Assembly (NCBI GenBank): GCA_007280875.1
Contig: QYQJ01000155.1
Coordinates: forward strand, 1 to 34,602
Length of the DNA stretch: 34,602 bases
Source of the DNA: Bacteroidota bacterium
GTDB lineage: Bacteria > Bacteroidota > Bacteroidia > Bacteroidales > FEN-979
Reading direction: 5' to 3'
Shown one piece after another: positions 1-8,160 of this stretch. Under the pieces are notes generated by a model that was given only the letters and a program-made list of their open reading frames with translations, searched no databases and was not told the DNA's origin. Made by a program: the position numbers and the translations under genes. Every line of letters begins with the position of its first letter. Position 1 is the first letter of the stretch.

Positions 1-4
1 CCGA

Positions 5-26
5 CCCCTCCCCAACAAGGGAGGGG
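5..26. repeat. GC-rich inverted repeat at the window edge
   Basis: CCCCTCCC at 5-12 and GGGAGGGG at 19-26 form a perfect 8-bp stem around a six-base loop. It lies directly beside the heptad repeat and the 30-bp core word that follow, so positions 1-93 are a cluster of repeat words and not ordinary coding sequence. The oxidoreductase reading frame nevertheless stays open through it. Confidence 0.5.
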
Positions 27-34
27 GGGCTGGA

Positions 35-93
35 GTATCCGGCATCCGGCATCCGGCATTGTCACTGCGAGCGGAGCGAAGCAGCGGCATCCG
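35..93. repeat. Heptad array A with embedded 30-bp core word
   Basis: Units of seven bases (GTATCCG, GCATCCG, GCATCCG, GCATTGT) run from 35 to 62, followed by a GC-rich word containing GAGCGGAGCGAAGCAGC and another GCATCCG unit at 87-93. The 30 bases at 56-85 recur without mismatch, in inverted orientation, at 17379-17408, again flanked by GCATC-type heptads. This is a dispersed composite repeat; no transposase is associated with it. Confidence 0.75.
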
Positions 94-1045
94 GTTATCC
101 GATATCCTCGCCGGTAACAATTTCCTTTACGCGGGGAACCCCGCAACCACTCCCCTGTCTCAATTCGGTCTGATTAACCACTCATTTATCTCCTCTTCCT
201 GGCGCCTGGCAGGTGGCAGCCAGCAAATTGCCGACATCCTGGCGGAAGGAATACGGGCTCACGGCGGGGAGGTGCTGGCTAAAAAGAAAGTGGTTGGAAT
301 CCAAAAGAAAGGGGTACAATTCGATGTCATGACTGCTGACGGAGACCATTTTAAGTCCGGTCAGTTGATCTCAGACATTCACCCGGCAGTGACCCTGCAA
401 CTGCTGGAAGGGATTCCCGTCCAGAAGGCTTACCGGGAACGGATCAGTTCCCTTGAAAATTCCATCTCCGTATTCTCGGTATACCTCGGACTGAAACCCG
501 GCACTTTTCCGTTTCTCAATCACAATATATATCATCATACATCACCAAATGTCTGGACAGATACGAGATCCCAGTTTCTTTTTATGACCCCACCGGAGAA
601 GAGCCAGGGAACATTTGCCAATACGGCTATCGTGATGGCACCCATGCAGTTCAATGAGGTCAGGAAGTGGGAAAAGAGCGACTCGGGCGTTCGGGAGAAA
701 GCCTACTTTGTGTTCAAGGCGCGGAAAGCCAAGCAACTGCTGGAGGCTGTCTATCAGAAGTTCCCGGACCTGAAGGAAGCGATGATGACCATCGAGATTT
801 CTACGCCTCTTACCTGGCGCGATTATACCGGGTCACCGCAGGGATCCATGTACGGTATTGTGAAAGACGCCGCGAATCCTCAGAAAACCATCATATTCCC
901 GAAAACCAAGATCCACGGACTCTACCTCACCGGGCAGAGTATCAACCTCCATGGTGCGCTGGGTGTGACCATCGGGGCCGTGATGACCTGCGGGGAGATC
1001 CTGGGAATCCCTCGTGTGATGGAAACCATTAAACGAGCACTTTAA
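59..1045 (+). CDS. CrtI/retinol-saturase-like FAD-dependent oxidoreductase, N-terminal part missing
   Basis: The protein matches the middle and C-terminal parts of the phytoene desaturase / all-trans-retinol 13,14-reductase family of NAD(P)/FAD-dependent oxidoreductases. Seen: the AGNNFLYAG segment, WRLAGGSQQIADILA, and a C-terminal FAD-contact region GLYLTGQSINLHGALGVTIGA. The N-terminal dinucleotide-binding GxGxxG domain, usually about 150-200 residues, is absent. The start given (TTG, 59) lies inside a repeat word and is probably not natural. The frame is open upstream to base 2, so either the gene continues to the left with an in-frame repeat insertion, or the 5' half was lost and the repeat joined to the remnant. 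Clear family homology begins near base 90. Members reduce or desaturate polyenes and lipids; the substrate here is unknown. Confidence 0.8.
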   Translation: MSLRAERSSGIRLSDILAGNNFLYAGNPATTPLSQFGLINHSFISSSWRLAGGSQQIADILAEGIRAHGGEVLAKKKVVGIQKKGVQFDVMTADGDHFKSGQLISDIHPAVTLQLLEGIPVQKAYRERISSLENSISVFSVYLGLKPGTFPFLNHNIYHHTSPNVWTDTRSQFLFMTPPEKSQGTFANTAIVMAPMQFNEVRKWEKSDSGVREKAYFVFKARKAKQLLEAVYQKFPDLKEAMMTIEISTPLTWRDYTGSPQGSMYGIVKDAANPQKTIIFPKTKIHGLYLTGQSINLHGALGVTIGAVMTCGEILGIPRVMETIKRAL

Positions 1046-1079
1046 AGAACCCGCCCCTGCAACCAATATTAAAAACCGT

Positions 1080-1087
1080 TATTTTTG
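1080..1087 (+). promoter_or_regulatory. Possible -7 box for the C45 hydrolase gene
   Basis: TATTTTTG fits the Bacteroidota -7 consensus TAnnTTTG and lies 32 bases before the chosen ATG at 1112. I see no convincing -33 TTG at the right distance, so the assignment is weak. Confidence 0.3.
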
Positions 1088-1111
1088 CTGCGCACTACCA
1101 ATCGCTGTTCA

Positions 1112-2815
1112 ATGTCTGACTACCGCCCGTTTTTCAGAAAGAAACGCTACTTCATCCCGGCAGTCTTAATTGTCATTAGCGGGATCCTGATTATCTGGTA
1201 TGCAATCGCAACATCGGTTTCCCCTCCGGAGGTTGCGGACCGCTCTGCCCTTGAATGGCCGGTTTCACAGCCCGATTCGGGATTTTATCTATGCAAAAAT
1301 AACTGGCTGAAACAGAGCAATTCAGGACTATGGGAACTCTACCTTCAGGGTGACCCGTTTGATCGTGGTGTGACCAATGGAAAACTTTGCCGGGAACTGA
1401 TCTTCAAGCAAGAGGAGGCCTTTGTTGGACAGATCAAGCAGTTGGTGCCATCCACCTTGTATCAGCGCTTTCTGAAATATTTTATCTACTGGTTTAACAG
1501 AGATCTTGATAAATACCTGATGGAGGAGTTCAAACGGGAAATTTACGGGATTTCCTTCTCAGCAAGCGATTCCTTCAATTTTATCGGCACACCGTACCAG
1601 CGGTTACTGAACTACCATTCTGCCCACGATATCGGTCATGCCCTGCAGGACCTGATGATGGTGGGTTGTACTTCCTTCGGGGTATGGGATGAATTCAGCC
1701 GTGATTCTTCCCTGATCATCGGCCGGAATTTTGATTTCTTCGTTGGGGATGCATTTGCCGAAAATAAAATTGTATGTTTTGAAAAGCCTGACAACGGTTT
1801 CGGATTTATGATGGTTACCTGGGGTGGGATGATTGGTGCAGTTTCCGGAATGAATGAACGAGGTATCACAGTGACTATCAATGCAGCCAAATCGGAGATC
1901 CCGCTTTCAGCCCGGACCCCGATCTCAATCCTGGCTCGTGAAATACTCCAGTACGCCACCTCCATTGATGATGCCTATCAGATTTCCTGTGCACGTGAGA
2001 CATTCGTATCAGAGTCGATCCTGATCGGGTCAGGAGATGAGAACCGCGCTGCCATCATTGAAAAGGCACCGTTCGGGATTGCTCTCGTGTACCCATCGAA
2101 ACACTATATCATTTGTGCAAATCACTTCCAGGACACAACCTTTTCCCAGGATCCTCTCAACAGGGAGAACATCCGTGATAATGCGTCTCTTTATCGGTTC
2201 TGTCGCACGACTCAGGAGATTACCAATCTGAAGCCGATGGATATTCAGTCAGCTGCCAGACTGCTCAGAGACCCGCAAGGCATCAATGGAACGGATATAG
2301 GGATGGGAAACGAAAAGGCTATCAATCAGCTGATTGCACATCATTCTGTCATTTTCAAGCCGGCAGAAAGACTTGTCTGGGTTTCCACTAACCCCTGGCA
2401 ACTAGGACCCTATGTCTGTTACAACCTGTCTGAAATTTTTTATACATTTGCACCGCTGCGACAGCGGGTTGAGATCACGGAGCAGGCCCGGACCATTCCA
2501 TCCGATCCATTTCTTGGTTCAGAGGATTATCAGCGGTTTCTTCGGTTCCGCGAAATGCGGTCGAACTTGATAATGAAGCTGCATGAGAACGAGGTATCCC
2601 TCCCGCCGGATTCGATGTTCCTTGAGGCTTTTCAGGCCACCAATCCCCTCTATTATGAGGTTTGGTCCCTTTCGGGCGATTACCTGTGTAAAACCCTGAA
2701 TCCGAGGGAGGCAATCGCCTGCTACAGAAAGGCCCTCTCCCTGGAGATCCCGCGCTGGGACGAAAAAGAACGGATCATTCGCAGCATTACACAGTGTAAC
2801 AATCAAATAAAGTAA
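1112..2815 (+). CDS. C45-family (AAT-like) Ntn hydrolase/acyltransferase, membrane-anchored
   Basis: A protein of 567 residues related to acyl-CoA:6-aminopenicillanic acid acyltransferase (peptidase family C45), whose members use an N-terminal-nucleophile cysteine to hydrolyse or transfer amide-linked acyl groups. Seen: one membrane segment at about residues 13-35; the nucleophile region GCTSFGVW with Cys186, followed by the family's GRNFDF; GMNERGITVTINAA further on; and a short TPR-like helix pair near the C-terminus (REAIACYRKALSLE). ATG 1112 was preferred over an in-frame TTG at 1085 that overlaps a -7-like box. The radical SAM gene follows after 7 bases, so the two are probably co-transcribed. 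Family members occur in lipid and pigment biosynthetic loci. Substrate unknown. Confidence 0.8.
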   Translation: MSDYRPFFRKKRYFIPAVLIVISGILIIWYAIATSVSPPEVADRSALEWPVSQPDSGFYLCKNNWLKQSNSGLWELYLQGDPFDRGVTNGKLCRELIFKQEEAFVGQIKQLVPSTLYQRFLKYFIYWFNRDLDKYLMEEFKREIYGISFSASDSFNFIGTPYQRLLNYHSAHDIGHALQDLMMVGCTSFGVWDEFSRDSSLIIGRNFDFFVGDAFAENKIVCFEKPDNGFGFMMVTWGGMIGAVSGMNERGITVTINAAKSEIPLSARTPISILAREILQYATSIDDAYQISCARETFVSESILIGSGDENRAAIIEKAPFGIALVYPSKHYIICANHFQDTTFSQDPLNRENIRDNASLYRFCRTTQEITNLKPMDIQSAARLLRDPQGINGTDIGMGNEKAINQLIAHHSVIFKPAERLVWVSTNPWQLGPYVCYNLSEIFYTFAPLRQRVEITEQARTIPSDPFLGSEDYQRFLRFREMRSNLIMKLHENEVSLPPDSMFLEAFQATNPLYYEVWSLSGDYLCKTLNPREAIACYRKALSLEIPRWDEKERIIRSITQCNNQIK

Positions 2816-2822
2816 CCACTGA

Positions 2823-4088
2823 ATGAAATTCAAACTGATATATCCCCGCTGGGAGAAACTCGAAGGACAAACCACATTCAACCTGCCCCCGCACGGGCCT
2901 GTAGTCATGGCAGCCGACATTCCCGGTACTATCGAGATCGAGTTCACGGATGAGAACGTGGAAGACCTCGTTATAAACGATTCGCCCGATTTCGTTGGCA
3001 TCTCCATGATGCTCACCACCCAGGTGAAACGGGGCTGGTCCATTGCGGATCAGTACCGGAAACTAGGAAAAAAGGTCATTTTCGGAGGGATCTCCACCAT
3101 GTTGCATGCCGAAGAAACCCTGGAGCATGCCGATGCTATATTCCTCGGAGAGGTAGAAGGCAGGATGGCAGATATATTCGAAGATTTCCGCCGGAATGAG
3201 TTGAAGAAGGTTTATAACTTTATAGCCAGTCCTCCCGACATGAATCTGGTCGGTCCGGCCAACCGGGATATCCTGAAGAAGGACCATTATTACCACAAAG
3301 GATTCCGCATGGTTGACCTGTTCCATGCCTCCCGCGGCTGTATTTACGACTGCTACCCCTGTGCTGTGCGATACCTTGGAGGACGGGGATTTCGTCCGCG
3401 TCCACTGGACCGTGTAATAGAGGAACTGGAGCAGATTGACAACAACAGGCTTTTTATTGTAGATAACTCACTGGCGCTTGATACGCAATGGGAAAAGGAG
3501 CTCTTCCGGGCCATGATCCCCCTGAAAAAGAAATGGGTCAGCCACACCATAGAAGATAAAGAAGAGGTCCTGGATCTCGCAGCTCAGGCTGGGGCCTGGT
3601 ATGTCTATCAGGCTGTGTTCGATACATCCGACTACATCCGGAACCGGATCAAGCAGTATCATGATTACGGTATTGCCGTGGAGGGAACGATCCTGCTGGG
3701 GTTGGATAACCAGACTGAAGATGACATCAAGCGGCTGATCGACTTCTTGCTGGAGATCGACCTTGACCTGGCGGAATTCACGGTTCTGGCACCATTTCCG
3801 CATACCAAAGCCTATGCCGACCTGATCAAGCAAAACCGGATCTTCGATTACGACTGGGATCATTACAATGCCGGAAAGGTGGTTTACCATCCGAAGCATA
3901 TGCCGGCAGAGCGTTTGCAGGAGCTCTATCACTATGCCTGGGAGACCTTCTACCGGAATGAGCCGCAGACCATGAAGATGTTCAACCTGATCACCCGTGT
4001 CATCAACCGGGAGATCGAGGACGGCACTTACGCTCCCAGGAGGCGTGATCTGGTCGACGTGAGCTTTGGAAGAGAGGTAGGGGCATAG
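2823..4088 (+). CDS. B12-binding-domain radical SAM protein
   Basis: A protein of 421 residues with an N-terminal Rossmann-like B12-binding-type domain (about 1-140; VGISMMLTT and KVIFGGIST are visible) and a radical SAM barrel. The [4Fe-4S]-binding cysteines are Cys173, Cys177 and Cys180 in RGCIYDCYPC. The barrel continues through GTILLGLDNQTEDDI, the usual SAM-contact strand. I do not see the DxHxxG cobalamin-ligand motif, so cobalamin may be bound base-off without a protein histidine, or not at all. It follows the C45 gene by 7 bases. Relatives carry out methylations, ring rearrangements and C-C couplings. The product is unknown; a role in modifying a lipid or polyketide-like metabolite is inference from context. 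Confidence 0.85.
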   Translation: MKFKLIYPRWEKLEGQTTFNLPPHGPVVMAADIPGTIEIEFTDENVEDLVINDSPDFVGISMMLTTQVKRGWSIADQYRKLGKKVIFGGISTMLHAEETLEHADAIFLGEVEGRMADIFEDFRRNELKKVYNFIASPPDMNLVGPANRDILKKDHYYHKGFRMVDLFHASRGCIYDCYPCAVRYLGGRGFRPRPLDRVIEELEQIDNNRLFIVDNSLALDTQWEKELFRAMIPLKKKWVSHTIEDKEEVLDLAAQAGAWYVYQAVFDTSDYIRNRIKQYHDYGIAVEGTILLGLDNQTEDDIKRLIDFLLEIDLDLAEFTVLAPFPHTKAYADLIKQNRIFDYDWDHYNAGKVVYHPKHMPAERLQELYHYAWETFYRNEPQTMKMFNLITRVINREIEDGTYAPRRRDLVDVSFGREVGA

Positions 4089-4099
4089 GAATGTATCTA

Positions 4100-4150
4100 T
4101 AGGGGCGGGTTTATATGTTATATTAGGGGCGGGTTTGGAACCCGCCCCTA
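4100..4150. repeat. REP-like repeat: direct copy plus perfect 12-bp hairpin
   Basis: The 12-mer TAGGGGCGGGTT occurs at 4100-4111 and 4124-4135. The second copy pairs perfectly with AACCCGCCCCTA at 4139-4150 across a three-base loop. A half copy (AACCCGCCCCT) lies at 1048-1058, just after the oxidoreductase. With no T-tract it is not a classic intrinsic terminator, though it follows the radical SAM stop by only 11 bases and could stabilise that transcript end. Confidence 0.8.
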
Positions 4151-4186
4151 CGGACGACAATTGATTTTATAGATTTTATTTGATAA

Positions 4187-4573
4187 ATGGAAACCAATCC
4201 AGCATTTGACCACTACATGGATCGCTACTTCGACTTCCTGGGACAATGGGAAACGCCCTCCCGCTGCGGATTGAAAGTTGTACGAAGAAAAGACGGTAAA
4301 ACCCTGGTGATTGCCACAGAGATCTACCGGCAGAATCCGGGTACGCCGGTCACGGAATGGGTAGCTCCGCTGGCTACTCAGATCATGCATCACATCGTTG
4401 AACAGCCTGAAAACTATATTTTCATCGAGCATACCCCTGATCTGCGAAGCAAACTGACTTTCTACGGAGAGACTTTTGACCTGGTGGAGTTCGACTGGGA
4501 TGGAGGTAAGTTCATCAATCCAAAATGGACCCGACTTTCCAACGAAGAAGTTGATCAATTAATGGAAGAATGA
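4187..4573 (+). CDS. Hypothetical protein, 128 residues
   Basis: I do not recognise the family. It is a soluble, acidic protein with no signal peptide or membrane segment. Visible features are an aromatic N-terminus (FDHYMDRYFDFLGQW), a central strand-rich stretch (KTLVIATEIYRQNPG) and a C-terminal helix ending EEVDQLMEE. Start ATG 4187; the TonB receptor gene begins 3 bases after its stop, so the two are probably co-translated. The coding look (balanced composition, no internal ambiguity) supports a real gene. Confidence 0.65.
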   Translation: METNPAFDHYMDRYFDFLGQWETPSRCGLKVVRRKDGKTLVIATEIYRQNPGTPVTEWVAPLATQIMHHIVEQPENYIFIEHTPDLRSKLTFYGETFDLVEFDWDGGKFINPKWTRLSNEEVDQLMEE

Positions 4574-4576
4574 TCA

Positions 4577-6970
4577 ATGAATTACTTCACTACTTTGTCC
4601 TTCGTGTCTTTGTTCCTTTGTGGTTTGTCTTTTTTCTTACTTTTTCCCAACCCCGGCTTATCTCAACCTATCCTTCGTCAGTCAATTAAAGGAATTGTTG
4701 TGGATCAGCAAACCCTCTCCCCTCTTCCCGGAGCTACCATCATCCTCCTGGGAAGCGATCCCCTGATCGGAACGGTTTCCGATTCAGAAGGACATTTCAT
4801 CCTGGAGCGGATCCCCATCGGGACTCACCGGATCCGGGTGACCTATATTGGCTATGCGCCTTACGAATCCACAGATATCATTGTCAGCACCGGCAAAGAG
4901 AGTGTCATTACAGTCTGCCTGAAGGAGATGGTGCTCACGGCCCAAGAAGTGGAGATCAAGGGGGACTACCAGAACTATGAACCCATTAACCGGATGGCGA
5001 CGGTAAGTGTCAGGAACTTCAGTGTGGACGAAACCTTCCGGTTTGCCGGGAGCTACAATGATCCGGGCCGCATGGTGCAGAATTTTGCCGGGGTTACTTC
5101 CGGTGTGGATAACCGGAACGATATCATTGTTCGCGGGAACAGTCCAATGGGATTGCAGTGGAGGCTGGATGATATGGAGATTCCAAATCCCAACCATTTT
5201 GCTGCGGTTGGTACTACCGGCGGCCCGGTTACCGTATTGAATAACAACTTGTTAACAAATTCCGATTTTTTTACCGGCGCCTTTCCGGCTCAGTACGGCA
5301 ACACCCTGGCCGGGATCTTTGACCTGCGGATGCGAAATGGGAACAGCGACCGGAGGGAGTACTGGTTCGAGATCGGCTGGAACGGACTGGAGTTCGGAAC
5401 AGAGGGACCCTTCTCAAAAAAATCCCCTGCCTCCTATCTCTTCTCCTATCGATATTCTCTTCTGGAGGTGGTCAGTTACATCGGAATTGATCTTGGGGTG
5501 ATTCCCCGGTACCAGGATCTGAACCTGAAAATCACAATGCCTACCAGAAAAGCAGGGACATTTTCCCTGACGGGGATGGGAGGTCTCAGCTACATCCAGT
5601 TGTTCGACAGCCGGAAGTCGCCCGACAAATGGATGTTCCCCGATTACGGCCAAGATCTGGCAAACGGGTCCAGTCTGGGGGTGCTCGGGCTGACCCACCA
5701 GATCCTGCTGACACCGAAAACACGCTGGAAAAATATGATCTACCTGGTTGGATCTCTTGTGTATACAAAGATCGATACGTTTTCCAATGTGGTCACTACA
5801 CCAGCGCCGTGGGCCGGAGAACGGTCGCAGGAGATCAAGGGCTCGGTCTCCTCTCAGATCTTTCACAAATTCTCTCCCCGGAACAGCCTGGACGCTGGAA
5901 TTTTTTACGATCAGTACTGGCTTTCCTATGCAGACAGCATGATGTGGAAAGGGGCTTTCCTTGTCAATACAGGAAGCCGAGAGCAGATGGGATTCCTGCG
6001 GGGGTATGCCCAGTGGAAACACAGTTTCTCCGACCGGTTCTCCATCACGACGGGACTGTTTGGTTCCCTGTTTACCCTCAACAACAACCAGGCACTGGAA
6101 CCGAGGATCGGGTTTGACTGGATCATTAACGACCGCCACAGCCTGAACTTCGGTACCGGTCTCTATTCCCAGATGCAACCAAGGGTAATCTATTTTATTT
6201 TGACCCATCATCCCGACGGGAGTATTTCACAACCTAATTTGTCGATGGACTTCACCCGCAGTTGGCAGTTGGCAGTGGGCTACAATTACTTGTTGACAGA
6301 GAATCTTCGTTTCAAGGTGGAGACATATTACCAATACCTGTATGATATTCCGGTTAAACGTTCCATTCCGCAGTATGCGTTGCTGAACCAGGGACATGAA
6401 TTCTTTCTGGACAGGCAGTATTCAGACAGCCTGATCAATCTGGGCTCAGGGGAGAATTGGGGGGTGGAGTTTACCTTTGAACGGTTTTTCAGGAAAAACT
6501 ACTATTTCCTTCTTACTTCCTCTCTATTCAACTCAACGTACCAGGGATACGATAAGGTTGTCAGAAACAGCGCCTTCAATGTCAACTATGTCCTGAATGC
6601 CGTGGGAGGCTATGAATTTGTAATCGGAAAACGGAAATGGGGGATCATGGCTTTCGGACTACGGGCAACCTGGGCTGGCGGAAACCCATACATCCCCTAT
6701 GATGTGGATGCCACTGTTGCTGCAGGTGAACCCATTCCCGACTGGAGGTTTGCCTACGATCCCCGCTATCCGGAATACAAACGCCTCTCGTTTCGTTTCG
6801 GCGTGAAAAGGAATTTGCCGAAGTACAACATTGAGTTTCTGTTGGACCTGCAGTACCGTACTAACTACACGAACATCGCCCTGCAGCGGATTGATCCGAA
6901 AACCGGGGATATCCACTATTATTTCACTATGGGTTTCTTCCCGATGGGGACTTGGAGGATTCAGTTTTAA
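4577..6970 (+). CDS. TonB-dependent receptor with CarboxypepD_reg-like N-terminal domain
   Basis: An outer-membrane active transporter of 797 residues. Seen in order: a signal peptide (about 1-30, cleavage near LSQ), a carboxypeptidase-regulatory-like beta sandwich (about 35-125; KGIVVDQQTLSPLPGATI and GHFILERIPIG), a plug domain (about 150-270, with NDIIVRGNSPMGLQWRLDD and GNTLAGIFDLRMRNG), then a 22-strand-type barrel ending in an aromatic C-terminus (MGTWRIQF). The length is typical. No SusD partner follows, so this is not a glycan-utilisation SusC/D pair and the substrate cannot be assigned. The signal peptide is encoded by a low-complexity CTTTGTCC-like stretch with a period near 8, an oddity shared with repeat words elsewhere in the window. 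Confidence 0.9.
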   Translation: MNYFTTLSFVSLFLCGLSFFLLFPNPGLSQPILRQSIKGIVVDQQTLSPLPGATIILLGSDPLIGTVSDSEGHFILERIPIGTHRIRVTYIGYAPYESTDIIVSTGKESVITVCLKEMVLTAQEVEIKGDYQNYEPINRMATVSVRNFSVDETFRFAGSYNDPGRMVQNFAGVTSGVDNRNDIIVRGNSPMGLQWRLDDMEIPNPNHFAAVGTTGGPVTVLNNNLLTNSDFFTGAFPAQYGNTLAGIFDLRMRNGNSDRREYWFEIGWNGLEFGTEGPFSKKSPASYLFSYRYSLLEVVSYIGIDLGVIPRYQDLNLKITMPTRKAGTFSLTGMGGLSYIQLFDSRKSPDKWMFPDYGQDLANGSSLGVLGLTHQILLTPKTRWKNMIYLVGSLVYTKIDTFSNVVTTPAPWAGERSQEIKGSVSSQIFHKFSPRNSLDAGIFYDQYWLSYADSMMWKGAFLVNTGSREQMGFLRGYAQWKHSFSDRFSITTGLFGSLFTLNNNQALEPRIGFDWIINDRHSLNFGTGLYSQMQPRVIYFILTHHPDGSISQPNLSMDFTRSWQLAVGYNYLLTENLRFKVETYYQYLYDIPVKRSIPQYALLNQGHEFFLDRQYSDSLINLGSGENWGVEFTFERFFRKNYYFLLTSSLFNSTYQGYDKVVRNSAFNVNYVLNAVGGYEFVIGKRKWGIMAFGLRATWAGGNPYIPYDVDATVAAGEPIPDWRFAYDPRYPEYKRLSFRFGVKRNLPKYNIEFLLDLQYRTNYTNIALQRIDPKTGDIHYYFTMGFFPMGTWRIQF

Positions 6971-6997
6971 TCATATTTCTCACAGATTTACCTTACT

Positions 6998-7326
6998 ATG
7001 GCACTAAAAAAAGATTTGACCTGCATGAGCGGGAGAACATCCATGATCCGGAAGCTCTGGAAGCCAACGATTATACGATCCGTATCCTGTCGGACGCCTA
7101 CCAGCACGTGCAGCAATTTAAACCATACGCCCATCTTCTCACGGGATTTCTTGATACCGGCCTTTTCCCAGAGTACATCTACCCTACGGTAGATATTGTG
7201 CTTCAGTTGGCACAGAAAGTTCCTCCAATGGAAAACCATCCGGTGGGGATGACATCCTGGGCAGAGGCCTGCGAAGATCCTGATTTGATTGAAAATAGTA
7301 TCTTTGTCAATCAGAAAATAAAATAA
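6998..7326 (+). CDS. Small hypothetical protein with a -1 frameshift at A7
   Basis: The ATG at 6998 reads MALKK and then meets a run of seven A (7006-7012). The protein-like frame continues one base back as RFDLHEREN and stays open to 7326. With one extra A, or a -1 slip, the product is about 109 residues. CTA AAA AAA places the canonical slippery heptamer A_AAA_AAA in the correct phase. Without a shift, the only start for the long frame is TTG 6952, which overlaps the TonB receptor gene. The product is soluble with no recognised domain; downstream segments such as QFKPYAHLLTGFLDTG look genuinely coding. A sequencing indel is the simplest explanation. Confidence 0.6.
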
Positions 7327-7333
7327 CAAATAT

Positions 7334-8041
7334 ATGAAATTAGATATAACAAAATACGCAATTTCGCTGGCATTTATTGTATCCCTGACAGCCTGTCAGT
7401 CCAGATCGACAAAAAAAGTGGAGAACCTCGCCCCCAATGCTCACCAGGTTGTAGCCGAAGAGGTGATCCTGACCAGCCGGTATACTTACGTCCTGGTTTC
7501 GGCCGACGAAAATGAGTACTGGGTGGCTATTCCCAAAGCCAACATCATTGAAGGGAATACCTACTTCTGGTCTGTTGGATCAGAAATAAATAATTTTACC
7601 TCCACCGAATTGAACCGCACTTTTCCGAGTATCTTTTTTGTGCAGGATTTCACCGATCAACCCATTCTGTCCGGCAACGAAAATGTTCCCTTGACCATGG
7701 GCGGCAAGCTGCCCTCTGCAGAAAAACCAGGCATCAGTGTGGAAAAGGCTGAAGGTGGCATCACCATCGCTGAATTGTTTTCCGACCCAGCTGCCTATTC
7801 CGGTAAAACCGTGAAGATCAACGGCGAAGTCGTCAAATTCCTTCCCGAAATTATAAACCGGAACTGGGTTCACCTGCAGGATGGCACCCGGGATGGCGAC
7901 AATTTTGATCTGACTGTTACTACTGACGCTTTTGTAAATGTGGGGGATGTGGTGACCTTCGAAGGCATTGTAGCCATCGATAAGGACTTCGGCGCCGGCT
8001 ATTTCTATCCGGTGATCGTGGAAGAGGCCGTAGTGAAGTAG
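7334..8041 (+). CDS. Lipoprotein with OB-fold-like C-terminal domain
   Basis: A lipoprotein of 235 residues; the lipobox LTAC gives acylated Cys21. The N-terminal half carries short strands (TYVLVSADENEYWVAIPK) that resemble the repeated 'GK..VL...GYTYL' style of NrfJ-like periplasmic proteins. The C-terminal half (about 140-235: GGITIAELFSDP, GKTVKINGEVVKF, NWVHLQDGT, VTFEGIVAIDKDFGAGY) looks like an OB-fold of the kind found beside it in those proteins. It begins 7 bases after the preceding gene. The function is unknown; a periplasmic redox or cofactor-assembly accessory role is only a guess from the resemblance. Confidence 0.7.
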   Translation: MKLDITKYAISLAFIVSLTACQSRSTKKVENLAPNAHQVVAEEVILTSRYTYVLVSADENEYWVAIPKANIIEGNTYFWSVGSEINNFTSTELNRTFPSIFFVQDFTDQPILSGNENVPLTMGGKLPSAEKPGISVEKAEGGITIAELFSDPAAYSGKTVKINGEVVKFLPEIINRNWVHLQDGTRDGDNFDLTVTTDAFVNVGDVVTFEGIVAIDKDFGAGYFYPVIVEEAVVK

Positions 8042-8045
8042 TCCT

Positions 8046-8087
8046 CAGTTGGCAGTTGGCAGTTCACAGTCCGCATTATTCAGCATT
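8046..8087. repeat. Heptad array B
   Basis: Units CAGTTGG, CAGTTGG, CAGTTCA, CAGTCCG run at 8046-8073, with looser seven-base continuation (CATTATT, CAGCATT) to 8087. The array lies directly after the lipoprotein stop and before the tetR promoter. The CAGTTGG word recurs in array E. Confidence 0.7.
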
Positions 8088-8103
8088 ATTTTTCTGTAAA
8101 CTC

Positions 8104-8134
8104 TTGACTTTTTCATTTTTACATTATACCTTTG
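8104..8134 (+). promoter_or_regulatory. Bacteroidota-type promoter of the efflux operon
   Basis: A -33 TTGAC begins at 8104 and a -7 box TACCTTTG at 8127-8134, with 20 bases between the TTG and the TA. Both match the primary sigma factor pattern known for Bacteroidota. The predicted transcription start is near 8140, at the left edge of the palindromic operator. Confidence 0.7.
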
Positions 8135-8139
8135 TCAAT

Positions 8140-8160
8140 AAAATGACCGACAGTCATTTT
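8140..8160. promoter_or_regulatory. Palindromic TetR operator
   Basis: AAAATGAC (8140-8147), spacer CGACA, GTCATTTT (8153-8160): a perfect 8-bp inverted repeat with a five-base centre. It overlaps the predicted transcription start and lies 25 bases before tetR, as expected for an autoregulated TetR/AcrR repressor controlling its own efflux operon. Confidence 0.75.

Noticed and set aside
3468-4160. Long minus-strand frame (230 codons) opposite the radical SAM gene
   Set aside because: It is a shadow of a well-supported radical SAM gene with conserved motifs; its own translation has no recognisable domain.
5414-6211. Minus-strand frame of 265 codons opposite the TonB receptor
   Set aside because: Overlaps a clear TonB receptor barrel; composition is that of an antisense shadow.
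6259-6276. Two CAGTTGG-type units inside the TonB receptor gene, identical to words in arrays B and E
   Set aside because: The residues encoded (RSWQLAVGY) fit the normal barrel strand, so this may be chance; only two units are present.
4577-8041. A SusC/SusD-type glycan utilisation locus around the TonB receptor
   Set aside because: No SusD-like lipoprotein, glycoside hydrolase or sensor gene lies next to it; the following lipoprotein is OB-fold-like and far too small for SusD.
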